Assembly (NCBI RefSeq): GCF_000407485.1 | Contig: NZ_ASWD01000007.1 | Location: 186,001 to 250,000, forward strand | DNA: 64,000 nt | DNA from: Enterococcus pallens ATCC BAA-351 | GTDB lineage: Bacteria; Bacillota; Bacilli; Lactobacillales; Enterococcaceae | Reading direction: 5' to 3' | Shown here: positions 42,936-53,947 of the stretch, in pieces | How the letters are laid out: every line of letters starts with the position of its first letter | How positions within the stretch are numbered: position 1 is the first letter of the stretch | Position numbers and translations under genes: made by a program | The notes under the pieces: model-generated | Seen by the model: only the letters and a program-made list of their open reading frames with translations | What the model was told of the DNA's origin: nothing | Database searches by the model: none

Positions 42936-45563
42936 CTATTGAACTTCGTATCTTCCACTGTATAAATCATTAATAAACTGCTTGGCTTCTTGATCAAGAT
43001 AAGTACTTCCTTTTATTAAATAAAGAGAATGGCCAATCTGCTGGAATAAGCGAGTTGGCGCGTATTTTCCCCGTTTGATCATGGCCGCATAACGATTCAG
43101 GTAGATGGCTAATAGATCTGCTTTACGCTTTTGCGGTACTTCCTCCAGACTAAAAATGAAGCGAAAGACTTCGGCGTAAATTTTCATGGCGTCCCGTGGT
43201 GGTGTCCCGATTTTTGAAAGCGAGACCGTATCCCACTCGCCGCAGAAATAGTAGTCCTTCTTGTTTCCTAGAAACGCAATCTTGCGAACCACCGCATAAA
43301 GCTTCATAGAAAACCAATTATCTTCACGTACTCGAATCTTGGTTGGAAACTCTAACTGATACCGATCGACCACTTCTTTGCGCATCAGCTTGCCAACGAT
43401 GTTCAAGCTGTTGTAAAGCTTGGTCTCAAGAAAATCCATCCCTGTGACAGCTGTCGACGATTGGAAGCACGAACGGCTAAGCGCTCGACGGCTACCTGCT
43501 GCTCGGAAATAGGGCATGCAAACTAAGTCCGTTTCTTCCTCCTCGATTGCTAATTGATACGCATCTTCCAAGGCATGAGGGGTCAGATAATCATCCGAAT
43601 CCACGAAGACTACCCAGCGCCCTTTTGCCTGCTTCAATCCTTCATTTCTAGGAACAGACGCACCGCCAGAGTTTTTTGGTAACCGAAGCACTCGCAAATG
43701 CTCAAAGTCTTTTTGGAATTTCTCAACCACCTCAATCGTCTGATCCGTCGAGGCATCATCCGCCACAATCACTTCAAACTGTGAGTGATCGAAGGTTGCC
43801 TGTGCCAATTGCGTCAAACACTTCGCAATTTCCTTTTCCCGATTGTAAACCGGAATAATGACAGAAATTGCCAGCGAGTCTTCCTCTGGATTCTCATCCT
43901 TTTCGTTGGTTAACGTCTCACTAACGACTTCTGGCGAATGGTACAGCTGGTAATTAATCAACCCCGATAAGAAATGTTCCGCATCATCAATTCGCATTCG
44001 GCAACGATCATGCCGCACATAGAATCCGCCAGCAATGGTTTCCGGCTGGGCAAAGAACATCGCCAGCTCTGGCCACATGGTTCCTGTTCTCAATTCATGA
44101 AGGGCGCGTTTCTCCATCACACGCTTCAGCCAAGTGAATTCTTCAGCGCTAAAGAGCGGCTCTTCGAAATCAATTTCTTGAATCCGATCGAACATCTTCA
44201 CTGCCGCCACTACCAGCTCCAGCATGGTTGGATAAGCCGTGTCTCTTTTCTCAATAAAAGCCAAATTCTCCAAGGCATTCCGAACACCAAACTCAAAATA
44301 CTTGCGTTTTGGTAAGTAAGTCGTCAATTCATTGACTGAATAACTCAGCCAATGGTCGTGGTATCGTTCATACCTTTTTTGAATAAAGTGATTCATTAAC
44401 AGCTCTGCTAAGTCCAGCCATTCTTTTTTACCGACTAATGGGTAGGCCCGCATAATCGCAAACAACGCTTCTCCATCGTAATAAATAATCCGAAAGGCTT
44501 CGCTCTCTGTTAACTCTTCATTCAGCACATGAGTGGTTGACCCGTCTTCTGCAATAAACGACTTCATCCCATTTAAGAACTTTTCAATCGAAGGTAGAAA
44601 CTGTTGATTCCCAGTGACTGTCTGATACTTGGTCAAGGCCAAAATAACCATCGCCTGAGCCCCCAGCTTTAATTCCTCGCCGTCAACCACATAATAGGCA
44701 TCTTCTGTCACTTTAGTCAGATGCATGAGTCCCCATTGCAGACCTTGTTCAATCTTTTCTAAAAAATCAGCTTCCACCAATTCTTGTTCTCGCAAATAAT
44801 CGTAGGCTTCCAGCAACGCATACAAACTGGAATAGTGTCGGACACTGTTGTAGCTGTTAATCTTTCTACCACCTATCGGAAAATAGCCATAGATAAACTT
44901 GCCCGTTTCGGTAATCTGATCAATCAGGTAGTGAGCCCCTCGTCGAATGCCCTGTTCCAGCATAGTCCATTGATTGTCGTCATTAATTTCCCGTACGCCC
45001 TGTCCATACCCTTCCGTTTCCATTGAATACATTTTTCCTTCTTCAATGAAGACCCCTTTCTTTGTAAAGAACGTCCACTCTTTACCAAAATGAAGCGGAG
45101 AACTCAAGTCACATTGATCCCGGTATTGGCTGTAGGCTTGGACATGCGCTTCACTAATCATTAGGCGCGCATCTCTTCTAGCGATCCGATGCTCTGGATG
45201 AGGAACCAGCAGCGCATTTCCAGTAATTTCTTCCGGTAAAAACGTCAAATCATTGTCCTCATTGAAGGCTACGCCATAAGGAAAATAATTGTCCCGCTGC
45301 GTCTGATAGAACGCCTGTTGTCCGTCTTCCGCGCTCATTTTATTCGCTGTATCTATTCGTTCAATCTTCACCCATTTTGGAAAAAGCGGAAAAGTTTCTA
45401 AATACTGTTCTACCTTCAGCCAGCCCTGTTCAAAATTATCACCGCTAGTCTGCCAAACCTTCCCACGATTATTTCCTGAACAGGTGGTTACAAAGAAATG
45501 AACCTTCCCATCTTTTGCTGGAACAAACAATTCTTTTTTAGCTGCTGCTAACTCTTTTCTCAC
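42936..45563 (-). CDS. Alpha/alpha-toroid protein fused to family 2 glycosyltransferase
   Basis: An 875-residue cytosolic protein in two parts. Residues ~1-545 match the stand-alone protein at 61834: an N-terminal mixed domain and then a helical toroid with GKFIYGYFPIGGRKINSYNSV, RHYSSLYALLEAYDYL, YYDGEALFAIMRAYP and RYHDHWLSYSVNELTTYLP. Residues ~568-875 are a GT2 (GT-A) domain: ISVIIPVYNREKEIAKCL, VADDASTDQT, FVDSDDYLTP (DxD). No membrane segment. Start GTG (45561-45563) with AAGGTG. It probably adds sugar to the island's serine-rich substrates; the toroid's role is unknown. Confidence 0.8.
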   Translation of the reverse strand: MRKELAAAKKELFVPAKDGKVHFFVTTCSGNNRGKVWQTSGDNFEQGWLKVEQYLETFPLFPKWVKIERIDTANKMSAEDGQQAFYQTQRDNYFPYGVAFNEDNDLTFLPEEITGNALLVPHPEHRIARRDARLMISEAHVQAYSQYRDQCDLSSPLHFGKEWTFFTKKGVFIEEGKMYSMETEGYGQGVREINDDNQWTMLEQGIRRGAHYLIDQITETGKFIYGYFPIGGRKINSYNSVRHYSSLYALLEAYDYLREQELVEADFLEKIEQGLQWGLMHLTKVTEDAYYVVDGEELKLGAQAMVILALTKYQTVTGNQQFLPSIEKFLNGMKSFIAEDGSTTHVLNEELTESEAFRIIYYDGEALFAIMRAYPLVGKKEWLDLAELLMNHFIQKRYERYHDHWLSYSVNELTTYLPKRKYFEFGVRNALENLAFIEKRDTAYPTMLELVVAAVKMFDRIQEIDFEEPLFSAEEFTWLKRVMEKRALHELRTGTMWPELAMFFAQPETIAGGFYVRHDRCRMRIDDAEHFLSGLINYQLYHSPEVVSETLTNEKDENPEEDSLAISVIIPVYNREKEIAKCLTQLAQATFDHSQFEVIVADDASTDQTIEVVEKFQKDFEHLRVLRLPKNSGGASVPRNEGLKQAKGRWVVFVDSDDYLTPHALEDAYQLAIEEEETDLVCMPYFRAAGSRRALSRSCFQSSTAVTGMDFLETKLYNSLNIVGKLMRKEVVDRYQLEFPTKIRVREDNWFSMKLYAVVRKIAFLGNKKDYYFCGEWDTVSLSKIGTPPRDAMKIYAEVFRFIFSLEEVPQKRKADLLAIYLNRYAAMIKRGKYAPTRLFQQIGHSLYLIKGSTYLDQEAKQFINDLYSGRYEVQ

Positions 45564-45612
45564 ATCATCACCTTACTTCTTTTCTATAATCACTCACACA
45601 TAAACGTGCTGC

Positions 45613-46311
45613 TTACTCCACAAGCTCCAGTGAAAACTCCGGTGTCAAACAATACCCGCTGCCCCAAATCGTCCGCAACAAGTCTTCACTAAATCTTGTT
45701 TCCTTCAGTTTCTGCTTAATTCTTTTCACTAATACAGACAGCTGTGACATGCGAGAATGATTTAACTCTTCCCCCCATAGATAGTCACACAGCTCCTCAC
45801 GAGAAACGATTTCCCCATTGGCTTCCTGCAGGTAAAGGAATACTTTCTTTTCCTTCTTCGTTAACGTCTTCAGAAACTGTTCCATCAGCTTTTCCGCCAT
45901 AACAGAATACTGGGTTATAGAGACCTGTTCTTCCTCGGCTGTTTGCTGCAGGAGCTCCATTTTCTCAGCCAAGCGCTCTCTCAGCTGGTCACTTGGTATA
46001 TCATCTGAAATCCATTCTGTTATTCCTAGCTTCCTCAGTTGTTCCTGTTCCTCTAAAGAGGGCGCCACACTGAATTTGCGAAGGATCACAAGGTTGCCTA
46101 ACATCATCTTTGGTAAGATCTCCGCAATTTCTCGATTAGTGATGGTTTCACTAAAGATAACCACTTGGTGATCAACCCTCACATGCCCTTTATTTCTCAA
46201 TTGATGAAAGGCTTGAACCGAACACAGCACTTCATAATCCAGCTGCTGCAATTGTTCCTGTAAACGTTGTTCTACTAAAATATTCTTGGTTAATAGTAAG
46301 ATTAGCCGCAT
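45613..46311 (-). CDS. OmpR-type winged-helix regulator with degenerate receiver (paralog 3)
   Basis: A 232-residue protein (MRLILLLTKNILVEQRLQEQ) with strand 3 ending VIFSETITNREI and no phospho-acceptor Asp. Winged helix: LTKKEKKVFLYLQEANGEIV, LCDYLWGEELNHSRMSQLSV, TIWGSGYCLTPE. ATG at 46309-46311, after GAGGAAG. Closest in its N-terminus to paralog 1. Sits between the sortase gene and the toroid-GT2 gene in one operon. Confidence 0.85.
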   Translation of the reverse strand: MRLILLLTKNILVEQRLQEQLQQLDYEVLCSVQAFHQLRNKGHVRVDHQVVIFSETITNREIAEILPKMMLGNLVILRKFSVAPSLEEQEQLRKLGITEWISDDIPSDQLRERLAEKMELLQQTAEEEQVSITQYSVMAEKLMEQFLKTLTKKEKKVFLYLQEANGEIVSREELCDYLWGEELNHSRMSQLSVLVKRIKQKLKETRFSEDLLRTIWGSGYCLTPEFSLELVE

Positions 46312-46354
46312 CCCATGCACTTCCTCTCGTCCACATAAATAATCTGCTGGTCTC

Positions 46355-47056
46355 TCAATACGATTGAATTGGAAGCTGAAAGGCTTGAGCAGCTTCTTCT
46401 GACAATTGCTTCATCGGTTTCACTTCAATTAATTCTGCTTGAACCACTAAGCGATTCGTTGCATACAAGTCACCGCAAGTAATCAGTGTTAACAGCTTTT
46501 TCTCTGGTACAACATCCAATACCTCTGTTTTAGTTGGCACGACCTTTTCCTTATTTATCACTTCATATGTATACACATGGGAAAGGTCAGTTAAATAAAC
46601 AATGTCTCCCAACACGATATTCTCTAATGGGGTGAATAATAAATCTGGTTGATCCGACCGATGACTGGCTAAACCATAATTTCCTTCGCCCATTTCCTGA
46701 TCCGGTGAAAGTGTCCCTGCTCCATAAAGCAACGCCTCATTCGATAATCCTTTGAAAATCGGCAACCGAATTTTCACACTAGGAATCGCAATACTGGCAA
46801 TTACTGGCAGTTCTTTTTTCTGTCCAGCTAACTGCGATTTCACCACCGCTTCTGAAGTGAGCGACTTCACTTGGTCAAAATCAAAGGGGGCGTCTTTTTG
46901 CTTATTCTTTTCTAAGTCCTGCTTCGATAGCCGACTGATCTCATAAACAGCACCTGTGTTAGTTATGAAGAAATTGATTAGCGGTTTATTAAATAGAAGA
47001 AAAAGACCAACAATGATCAGCAAAAAAGAACAAAATCGCAAAACTTTTTTCTTCAT
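46355..47056 (-). CDS. Class A-like sortase, dedicated to the adhesin island
   Basis: A 233-residue membrane-anchored transpeptidase: N-terminal anchor (MKKKVLRFCSFLLIIVGLFL), a linker, then the sortase barrel with catalytic His in GNYGLASHRSD, Cys in LLTLITCGDLY and Arg in ATNRLVVQAEL. There is no C-terminal helix, so it is class A-like rather than class C. It should cleave LPxTG between Thr and Gly. It lies directly downstream of the LPKTG adhesin, whose terminator separates it. Confidence 0.93.
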   Translation of the reverse strand: MKKKVLRFCSFLLIIVGLFLLFNKPLINFFITNTGAVYEISRLSKQDLEKNKQKDAPFDFDQVKSLTSEAVVKSQLAGQKKELPVIASIAIPSVKIRLPIFKGLSNEALLYGAGTLSPDQEMGEGNYGLASHRSDQPDLLFTPLENIVLGDIVYLTDLSHVYTYEVINKEKVVPTKTEVLDVVPEKKLLTLITCGDLYATNRLVVQAELIEVKPMKQLSEEAAQAFQLPIQSY

Positions 47057-47091
47057 ATCTTCCCTTTCTGTTAAAAAAAAGCGTATAAGGC

Positions 47092-47151
47092 TAAAAAAAC
47101 GAACGATCCGTCTAAAAAGATTAATTCTTTGTTCTAGAGAGATCGTTCGTT
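47092..47151 (-). terminator. Terminator after the first Ser-Asp adhesin gene
   Basis: Minus strand AACGAACGATC...GATCGTTCGTT, an 11-bp stem, followed by TTTTTTT. Confidence 0.85.
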
Positions 47152-47164
47152 TCCTTATTGCTTT

Positions 47165-50100
47165 CTACTCCTCTTTATCGAAAAACTCATCAATCGTTTC
47201 TTTGGTTCTGTGTTTTTTCCGTTTAAGCTTATCTTTTAGTCCCAATAATCCAAGACCTAGCAAACCGAGCCCAGCTGCTGGATAAGCAGATTCCTTCACA
47301 TCGGCTCCGGTCTTAGGCAATGCCCCGGTCTTCGTGGTTCGACCGGTTGTCTTTTTCAGGTTTGAACTTACTGTAGGTTTTCCATCGGAATCCGAATCCG
47401 AATCGCTATCTGAATCCGAATCACTGTCCGAATCTGAGTCACTATCCGAGTCCGAATCACTGTCTGAGTCTGAGTCACTATCCGAATCTGAATCACTATC
47501 TGAGTCTGAATCACTATCTGAGTCTGAATCACTATCCGAATCTGAGTCGCTATCCGAGTCCGAATCACTGTCTGAGTCTGAATCGCTGTCCGAATCTGAA
47601 TCACTATCCGAATCTGAATCGCTGTCTGAGTCCGAATCACTGTCTGAATCCGAATCGCTATCTGAATCCGAATCGCTATCCGAATCTGAGTCACTGTCTG
47701 AGTCCGAATCACTGTCCGAGTCCGAATCGCTATCCGAATCTGAGTCACTGTCTGAGTCTGAATCACTGTCCGAATCGCTATCCGAGTCATTATCGGCTTT
47801 TACGATGTCCTTCACCTTTTCGCTCTCTTTTTGTTCTTCTCCAGGCTGATGCCCCTTCAGAACAATTTCAACTACGTCGCCTTCTTCCAAGGTAATACCT
47901 GCCATACGAGCAAGATAGTCATTTAAGTCAATCGAGAAGCTGCTTCCAGGAGTCACTGGAACATCTGCAATAAACAATTGGCCGTTAATATACAGATCCA
48001 TCGTGTAGTACCGGTCAAAATCAGTATCTTGCTCTGGCACAAAGCCAGTAATGACTGAGCCACCCACATAGTTTGGATCAAGTGTTGGTGGAGTAACCAC
48101 CCAGTCTTCATAGTCAACATCCCCATCAGAATCACTGTCTGAATCTGAGTCACTATCAGAATCTGAATCGCTATCCGAGTCTGAATCACTATCAGAATCT
48201 GAGTCGCTGTCCGAATCTGAGTCACTATCCGAGTCTGAATCGCTGTCCGAGTCTGAATCGCTATCGGAATCTGAGTCACTGTCGCTGTCTGAATCACTAT
48301 CGGAATCTGAGTCGCTATCTGAGTCTGAATCACTGTCCGAATCTGAGTCGCTATCGGAATCTGAATCGCTGTCCGAATCTGAGTCGCTATCGGAATCTGA
48401 ATCGCTGTCCGAATCTGAGTCGCTATCCGAGTCTGAATCGCTGTCTGAGTCTGAATCACTGTCCGAATCCGAGTCACTATCCGAGTCCGAATCACTGTCC
48501 GAATCTGAGTCGCTATCCGAGTCTGAATCGCTGTCTGAGTCTGAATCACTGTCCGAATCCGAGTCACTATCAGAATCTGAGTCGCTATCGGAATCTGAAT
48601 CGCTGTCCGAGTCTGAATCACTATCCGAGTCTGAATCACTGTCTGAATCTGAGTCACTATCCGAGTCCGAATCACTATCAGAATCTGAGTCACTATCCGA
48701 GTCTGAATCACTGTCTGAATCTGAATCGCTATCCGAGTCCGAATCACTATCCGAGTCTGAATCACTGTCTGAATCTGAATCGCTGTCCGAGTCTGAATCA
48801 CTGTCTGAATCTGAATCGCTATCCGAGTCTGCGTCGCTGTCCGAGTCTGAATCACTGTCTGAATCTGAATCGCTATCCGAGTCTGCGTCGCTGTCCGAAT
48901 CCGAATCACTATCTGAATCCGAATCGCTGTCCGAGTCTGAATCGCTGTCCGAGTCCGAATCACTGTCCGAGTCCGAATCGCTATCGGTATCTGAATCACT
49001 ATCCGAGTCCGAATCACTGTCCGAGTCTGAATCGCTATCGGTATCTGAATCGCTATCCGAGTCCGAATCACTATCTGAATCTGAGTCGCTGTCTGAGTCC
49101 GAATCACTGTCCGAATCTGAATCGCTATCAGAATCTGAGTCACTATCCGAGTCTGAATCACTATCGGAATCTGAGTCACTGTCGCTGTCTGAATCACTAT
49201 CGGAATCTGAATCACTATCCGAGTCCGAATCACTGTCGGAGTCTGAATCGCTATCGGAATCTGAGTCACTATCCGAGTCCGAATCACTGTCTGAATCTGA
49301 ATCGCTATCCGAGTCTGAGTCCGAATCACTGTCTGAATCCGAATCACTATCGGAATCTGAGTCACTGTCCGAGTCCGAATCGCTGTCTGAATCCGAGTCA
49401 CTGTCTGAGTCCGAATCGCTATCGGAGTCTGAATCACTGTCCGAATCCGAGTCACTATCGGAATCTGAGTCACTGTCCGAGTCCGAATCACTATCGGAAT
49501 CTGAATCGCTGTCTGAGTCCGAATCACTGTCTGAATCTGAGTCGCTATCCGAGTCTGAATCACTGTCCGAATCCGAGTCACTGTCCGAGTCTGAATCACT
49601 GTCTGAGTCTGAGTCACTATCGGAATCTGAATCACTGTCCGAATCTGAATCGCTGTCTGAGTCCGAATCACTATCGGAATCTGAGTCACTGTCTGAGTCA
49701 CTGTCCGAGTCCGAATCGCTGTCTGAATCTGAGTCGCTGTCCGAATCTGAATCGCTATCTGAGTCTGAGTCACTGTCTGAATCCGAATCACTATCTGAAT
49801 CTGAATCGCTATCTGAGTCTGAGTCGCTGTCCGAATCCGAGTCACTATCGGAATCGGAGTCGCTGTCCGAATCCGAATCACTATCGGAATCTGAGTCACT
49901 GTCTGAATCTGAATCGCTATCGGAATCTGAGTCGCTATCAGAATCCGAGTCGCTATCCGAGTCTGAGTCACTGTCTGAATCTGAATCACTATCGGAATCT
50001 GAATCACTATCTGAGTCCGAGTCACTATCGGAATCTGAATCGCTGTCTGAGTCTGAATCACTGTCCGAGTCCGAATCGCTATCGGAATCGGAGTCACTAT

Positions 50101-53100
50101 CCGAATCGGAGTCGCTGTCTGAGTCCGAATCACTATCAGAATCTGAATCACTGTCTGAATCTGAATCACTATCGGAATCTGAGTCACTGTCTGAGTCTGA
50201 ATCGCTATCTGAGTCCGAATCACTGTCTGAATCCGAATCGCTGTCTGAATCTGAGTCGCTATCCGAGTCTGAGTCACTGTCCGAGTCCGAATCGCTATCG
50301 GAATCTGAGTCGCTGTCCGAGTCTGAATCACTATCGGAATCTGAATCGCTATCTGAGTCCGAATCACTATCGGAATCTGAGTCACTGTCCGAATCCGAGT
50401 CACTATCGGAATCTGAATCGCTGTCCGAATCTGAATCGCTGTCTGAGTCTGAATCACTATCGGAATCTGAGTCGCTGTCCGAGTCTGAATCACTATCGGA
50501 ATCTGAATCGCTATCTGAGTCCGAATCACTATCGGAATCCGAGTCACTATCGGAATCTGAATCGCTATCGGAATCTGAATCGCTATCCGAGTCACTATCG
50601 GAATCTGAATCGCTGTCCGAATCCGAATCACTATCGGAATCTGAATCGCTATCGGAATCCGAGTCACTATCGGAATCTGAATCACTATCCGAGTCTGAAT
50701 CACTATCGGAATCCGAGTCACTATCGGAATCTGAGTCACTGTCTGAGTCCGAATCGCTATCGGAATCTGAATCACTGTCCGAATCTGAATCGCTGTCTGA
50801 GTCCGAATCACTATCGGAATCTGAGTCACTGTCTGAGTCACTGTCCGAGTCCGAATCGCTGTCTGAATCTGAGTCGCTGTCCGAATCTGAATCGCTATCT
50901 GAGTCTGAGTCACTGTCTGAATCCGAATCACTATCTGAATCTGAATCGCTATCTGAGTCTGAGTCGCTATCGGAATCTGAGTCACTATCGGAATCTGAGT
51001 CACTATCCGAGTCCGAATCACTGTCTGAATCTGAATCGCTGTCCGAATCTGAATCACTATCGGAATCTGAGTCACTATCCGAGTCCGAATCACTGTCTGA
51101 ATCTGAATCGCTGTCCGAATCTGAATCACTATCGGAGTCTGAGTCACTGTCCGAATCTGAATCGCTATCTGAGTCTGAATCACTATCTGAATCTGCGTCG
51201 CTATCGGAATCTGAGTCACTATCCGAGTCCGAATCACTGTCTGAATCTGAATCGCTGTCCGAATCTGAATCACTATCGGAGTCTGAGTCACTGTCCGAAT
51301 CTGAATCGCTATCTGAGTCTGAATCACTATCTGAATCTGCGTCGCTATCGGAATCTGAGTCACTATCGGAATCTGAGTCACTATCCGAGTCCGAATCACT
51401 GTCTGAATCTGAATCGCTATCTGAGTCTGAATCACTATCTGAATCTGCGTCGCTGTCTGAATCTGAATCGCTATCTGAGTCTGAATCACTATCGGAATCT
51501 GAATCGCTATCTGAGTCCGAATCACTGTCTGAATCTGAATCGCTGTCCGAATCTGAATCACTATCAGAATCTGAGTCACTATCGGAGTCCGAATCACTAT
51601 CTGAATCTGAGTCGCTATCCGAGTCTGAGTCACTATCCGAGTCTGAGTCACTATCGGAATCTGAGTCGCTATCCGAGTCTGAGTCACTGTCTGAATCTGA
51701 GTCCGAATCACTGTCGGAATCTGAGTCGCTATCAGAATCTGAATCGCTGTCCGAATCTGAGTCACTATCGGAGTCCGAATCACTATCTGAATCTGAATCG
51801 CTGTCCGAGTCTGAATCACTATCGGAATCTGAATCGCTGTCCGAATCCGAATCGCTATCAGAATCTGCGTCACTATCTGAATCCGAGTCACTGTCGGAGT
51901 CTGAGTCACTGTCCGAATCCGAGTCGCTATCGGAATCTGCGTCACTATCGGAATCTGAATCGCTGTCCGAGTCTGAATCTGCGTCGCTATCAGATTCATC
52001 ATCGTCTTTTACATATTTTATAACTGTATTTTCTGCTTGATCCTTATAGCCAGGCGGTTTATATCCTTCTTTAGGGTTATCTGGATCAACTAATTCTAAA
52101 GGATTCCCCTCTGCATCAGTTGCTATATAACCATCAAAATAAGGAACTACTTGCCCATTTCTTGGATCATCAGGGGCAAGCGCCTTTGTAGGATCATCTG
52201 GATCATTCCAATAAAGTTGTGCAGAACGATCGGGATCAATATCAATCTCATCATCATTCGAAAACTCCCAAACATAAGCCCCCATGGAGTGATAAATATA
52301 AGTCACTTCAGATAAGCCATTTCTGTTAACAATCATGTCAGAATCTGAGCTTTCATCTCTCCTTACATAGTAGTTTCCTCGAATTACTTCGATTTTATCT
52401 TGAATCTCAGCATCCACTTTTGTATCAACCGTCACAGAATGGTTCATCACGGCCTCTGTTTCTGGATCAATATACACATAGTGGTAAATAACTTGTGCAT
52501 CCTTCGCCTCATAGACATAATAAATGACTGAACTGCCGTCCGCATTGACCTTCATGTCTTCATCGGATTCTTGACCAAGTTCGACAAATTCATAGCCTTC
52601 TATCTCAACGTTCTTACTAGCAATCGTTGAACCCACGGCTAATTGCTCCTGTTGTTCATCCGCGATTTCCACACCATTTTGATTAACGAAGCGATGCGTG
52701 ACAGTTGCTTTGTTCGCTTGGTAAATATACGTCACAACCGATTGACCACTACGGTCCACGGTCATATCTGAATCTGAGGTACTTTCATCCTTGTCTACAA
52801 ATTCATACCCTTCTATTTCAATAACCTTTTCGTCAATTGTTGCATCAACTTTTGTTGATACCACATCAGATGTTATTAATTGTTGATTCCCGTCCTCATC
52901 GATAAATACATAATTGTAAGTAACTGTTGCATCTTTCGCTCGATAAACATACGTAACAACAGACGTGTTATCTTCTGCCACCACGTCATCTGACAGACTC
53001 CAATTTATCTTTAAAAAGTCATACCCTTCTATTGGTTCATTTCTCGCGGGAGTGATGGGTATATCCTCGTTAAATGAAGCGGCTATTGTTTCTTCCAGAA

Positions 53101-53875
53101 TGATAGACTGTCCAGCTTCATTGACGTATCTGGCAGTATAGCTGGATTGCATGTATTGATCGGATAATGGTCCTGGAACTCCTTGCAGCGCATAGGCTTC
53201 ATTACGAACTTCATCCGCTAATTGTTCATACTCTGCAGCCAGTGCCGTAACTTCTGCTGTCGTAACCGTTCCTGGTGATGAAGCGGCACCACTAATCCCT
53301 GCTTGTAATCGACTATAGGGCTCATCCAATCGGTTATGGTAAGTTATGCCAAATAAGCCGGAAATACCATTTCGATAATCCTTTTGATTCCGGATAGTTA
53401 TTGCTTGATTGACTGCTCCTGTTCTCGCTGTAATTGCTGGTGTGGTGGCTGCCTTTAACGCATCTGCGGCTACTTGAACGCCTCCATAGTAATTCGTAGT
53501 ATCGTCTCGTTGCGCCTGCAATAATGCTTCAATTAATTGAGCAATCTCTGGTTCATTTTGAACCTGTTGAGCCATTCGTATAGCTGGTTCAACGATTTGT
53601 ACCCTTACTTGTTCTTCTAGAGGTGTTTCTCTTGTCAATCCGTCAGAAGTAGGATTCGTTATTCCGTCGTCAATTGGATTGGTCCTTATTGTATCTAAAC
53701 TGGATTCCGCTACCTCCACTGTGGTTACCACATCTTCTGCTCCTGCGACACTAGGTCCCAAGAACATCGCACCAACAATCCCACTTTTGACTACCCAATG
53801 TTTTTTAACTTTGTGTAATCGATATCTTTTGTGAACATTCTGATTTTTCTTTACAACATACACATTTCCCTTCAA
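47165..53875 (-). CDS. Giant Ser-Asp repeat, MucBP-containing LPKTG adhesin
   Basis: A 2236-residue wall protein. Order: KxYKxGKxW-type signal ([17 protein letters not shown], about 15-31); a helical domain (about 90-250); four or five MucBP-like modules (about 250-540, each ending VTYVY or similar); a Pro/Asp-rich domain ending EGYKPP (to ~627); Ser-Asp stalk 628-1917 with scattered Ala and two Thr replacements; a folded domain 1918-2029 ([24 protein letters not shown]); a short stalk 2030-2164; LPKTG, hydrophobic helix, basic tail. TTG start with AGGAGG 7 nt upstream. Needs an accessory Sec route (inferred) and the nearby sortase. Confidence 0.92.
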   Translation of the reverse strand: MKGNVYVVKKNQNVHKRYRLHKVKKHWVVKSGIVGAMFLGPSVAGAEDVVTTVEVAESSLDTIRTNPIDDGITNPTSDGLTRETPLEEQVRVQIVEPAIRMAQQVQNEPEIAQLIEALLQAQRDDTTNYYGGVQVAADALKAATTPAITARTGAVNQAITIRNQKDYRNGISGLFGITYHNRLDEPYSRLQAGISGAASSPGTVTTAEVTALAAEYEQLADEVRNEAYALQGVPGPLSDQYMQSSYTARYVNEAGQSIILEETIAASFNEDIPITPARNEPIEGYDFLKINWSLSDDVVAEDNTSVVTYVYRAKDATVTYNYVFIDEDGNQQLITSDVVSTKVDATIDEKVIEIEGYEFVDKDESTSDSDMTVDRSGQSVVTYIYQANKATVTHRFVNQNGVEIADEQQEQLAVGSTIASKNVEIEGYEFVELGQESDEDMKVNADGSSVIYYVYEAKDAQVIYHYVYIDPETEAVMNHSVTVDTKVDAEIQDKIEVIRGNYYVRRDESSDSDMIVNRNGLSEVTYIYHSMGAYVWEFSNDDEIDIDPDRSAQLYWNDPDDPTKALAPDDPRNGQVVPYFDGYIATDAEGNPLELVDPDNPKEGYKPPGYKDQAENTVIKYVKDDDESDSDADSDSDSDSDSDSDADSDSDSDSDSDSDSDSDSDSDSDADSDSDSDSDSDSDSDSDSDSDSDSDSDSDSDSDSDSDSDSDSDSDSDSDSDSDSDSDSDSDSDSDSDSDSDSDSDSDSDSDSDSDSDSDSDSDSDSDSDSDSDSDSDSDSDSDSDSDSDSDSDSDSDSDSDSDSDSDSDADSDSDSDSDSDSDSDSDSDSDSDSDSDSDSDSDSDADSDSDSDSDSDSDSDSDSDSDSDSDSDSDSDSDSDSDSDSDSDSDSDADSDSDSDSDSDSDSDSDSDSDSDSDSDSDSDSDSDSDSDSDSDSDSDSDSDSDSDSDSDSDSDSDSDSDSDSDSDSDSDSDSDSDSDSDSDSDSDSDSDSDSDSDSDSDSDSDSDSDSDSDSDSDSDSDSDSDSDSDSDSDSDSDSDSDSDSDSDSDSDSDSDSDSDSDSDSDSDSDSDSDSDSDSDSDSDSDSDSDSDSDSDSDSDSDSDSDSDSDSDSDSDSDSDSDSDSDSDSDSDSDSDSDSDSDSDSDSDSDSDSDSDSDSDSDSDSDSDSDSDSDSDSDSDSDSDSDSDSDSDSDSDSDSDSDSDSDSDSDSDSDSDSDSDSDSDSDSDSDSDSDSDSDSDSDSDSDSDSDSDSDSDSDSDSDSDSDSDSDSDSDSDSDSDSDSDSDSDSDSDSDSDSDSDSDSDSDSDSDSDSDSDSDSDSDSDSDSDSDSDSDSDSDSDSDSDSDSDSDSDSDSDSDSDSDSDSDSDSDSDSDSDSDSDSDSDSDSDSDSDSDSDSDSDSDSDSDSDSDSDSDSDSDSDSDSDSDSDSDSDSDSDSDSDSDSDSDSDSDSDSDSDSDSDSDSDSDSDSDSDSDSDSDSDSDSDSDSDSDSDSDSDSDSDSDSDSDSDSDSDSDSDSDSDSDSDSDSDSDSDSDSDSDSDSDSDSDSDSDSDSDSDSDSDSDSDSDSDSDSDSDSDSDSDSDSDSDSDSDSDSDSDSDSDSDSDSDSDSDTDSDSDSDSDSDSDSDSDTDSDSDSDSDSDSDSDSDSDSDSDSDSDSDSDSDADSDSDSDSDSDSDSDSDADSDSDSDSDSDSDSDSDSDSDSDSDSDSDSDSDSDSDSDSDSDSDSDSDSDSDSDSDSDSDSDSDSDSDSDSDSDSDSDSDSDSDSDSDSDSDSDSDSDSDSDSDSDSDSDSDSDSDSDSDSDSDSDSDSDSDSDSDSDSDSDSDSDSDSDSDSDSDSDSDSDSDSDSDSDSDSDSDSDSDSDSDSDSDSDSDSDSDSDSDSDSDSDSDSDSDSDSDSDSDSDSDSDSDSDSDSDGDVDYEDWVVTPPTLDPNYVGGSVITGFVPEQDTDFDRYYTMDLYINGQLFIADVPVTPGSSFSIDLNDYLARMAGITLEEGDVVEIVLKGHQPGEEQKESEKVKDIVKADNDSDSDSDSDSDSDSDSDSDSDSDSDSDSDSDSDSDSDSDSDSDSDSDSDSDSDSDSDSDSDSDSDSDSDSDSDSDSDSDSDSDSDSDSDSDSDSDSDSDSDSDSDSDSDSDSDSDSDSDSDSDSDSDSDSDSDSDGKPTVSSNLKKTTGRTTKTGALPKTGADVKESAYPAAGLGLLGLGLLGLKDKLKRKKHRTKETIDEFFDKEE
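47384..47788 (-). repeat. Short Ser-Asp stalk repeat (135 codons)
   Basis: Membrane-proximal Ser-Asp run of the first adhesin. It is made of the 18-bp unit GAY-TCN-GAY-TCN-GAY-AGY. Confidence 0.9.
49617..49828 (-). repeat. Segmental duplication in the stalk, copy 1
   Basis: These 212 bp are identical, including the synonymous pattern and an irregular unit, to 50757-50968, 1140 bp (190 Ser-Asp pairs) away. Random degeneracy would not keep such a match, so it is a recent duplication. Confidence 0.8.
50757..50968 (-). repeat. Segmental duplication in the stalk, copy 2
   Basis: Partner of 49617-49828; flanks diverge at once on both sides. Confidence 0.8.
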
Positions 53876-53894
53876 CCCTAGACCTCCTCTTTAG

Positions 53895-53931
53895 AAAAAG
53901 GCTGCACTAATAATGATACGTACAGCCTTTT
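53895..53931 (-). terminator. Terminator or attenuator between the two adhesin genes
   Basis: Minus strand AAAAGGCTG...CAGCCTTTTT stem with trailing T. Only 72 bp separate the genes, so some read-through into the first adhesin gene is possible. Confidence 0.7.
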
Positions 53932-53947
53932 CAAGTTCAGCTACTTC

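Larger units (their letters stand above)
48125..51994 (-). repeat. Long Ser-Asp stalk repeat (1290 codons)
   Basis: Main stalk of the first adhesin, 3870 bp of Ser-Asp codons in an 18-bp register. Substitutions are Asp-Ala and Asp-Thr steps only. The DNA between units varies at synonymous sites. Confidence 0.92.

Noticed and set aside
47334-47849. Plus-strand frame rich in Ser-Glu-Leu repeats
   Set aside because: Reverse complement of the short Ser-Asp stalk; no start signals.
48125-51994. Regular short repeats that might suggest a CRISPR or satellite array
   Set aside because: No spacer-repeat alternation; the repeats are codons of a continuous reading frame.
47953-52002. A 1349-codon open frame antisense-like in composition (IQIPIVTQ repeats) on the minus strand
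   Set aside because: It is the shifted frame of the Ser-Asp repeat. The 18-bp unit has no stop in that frame, so length carries no coding evidence; no ribosome site.
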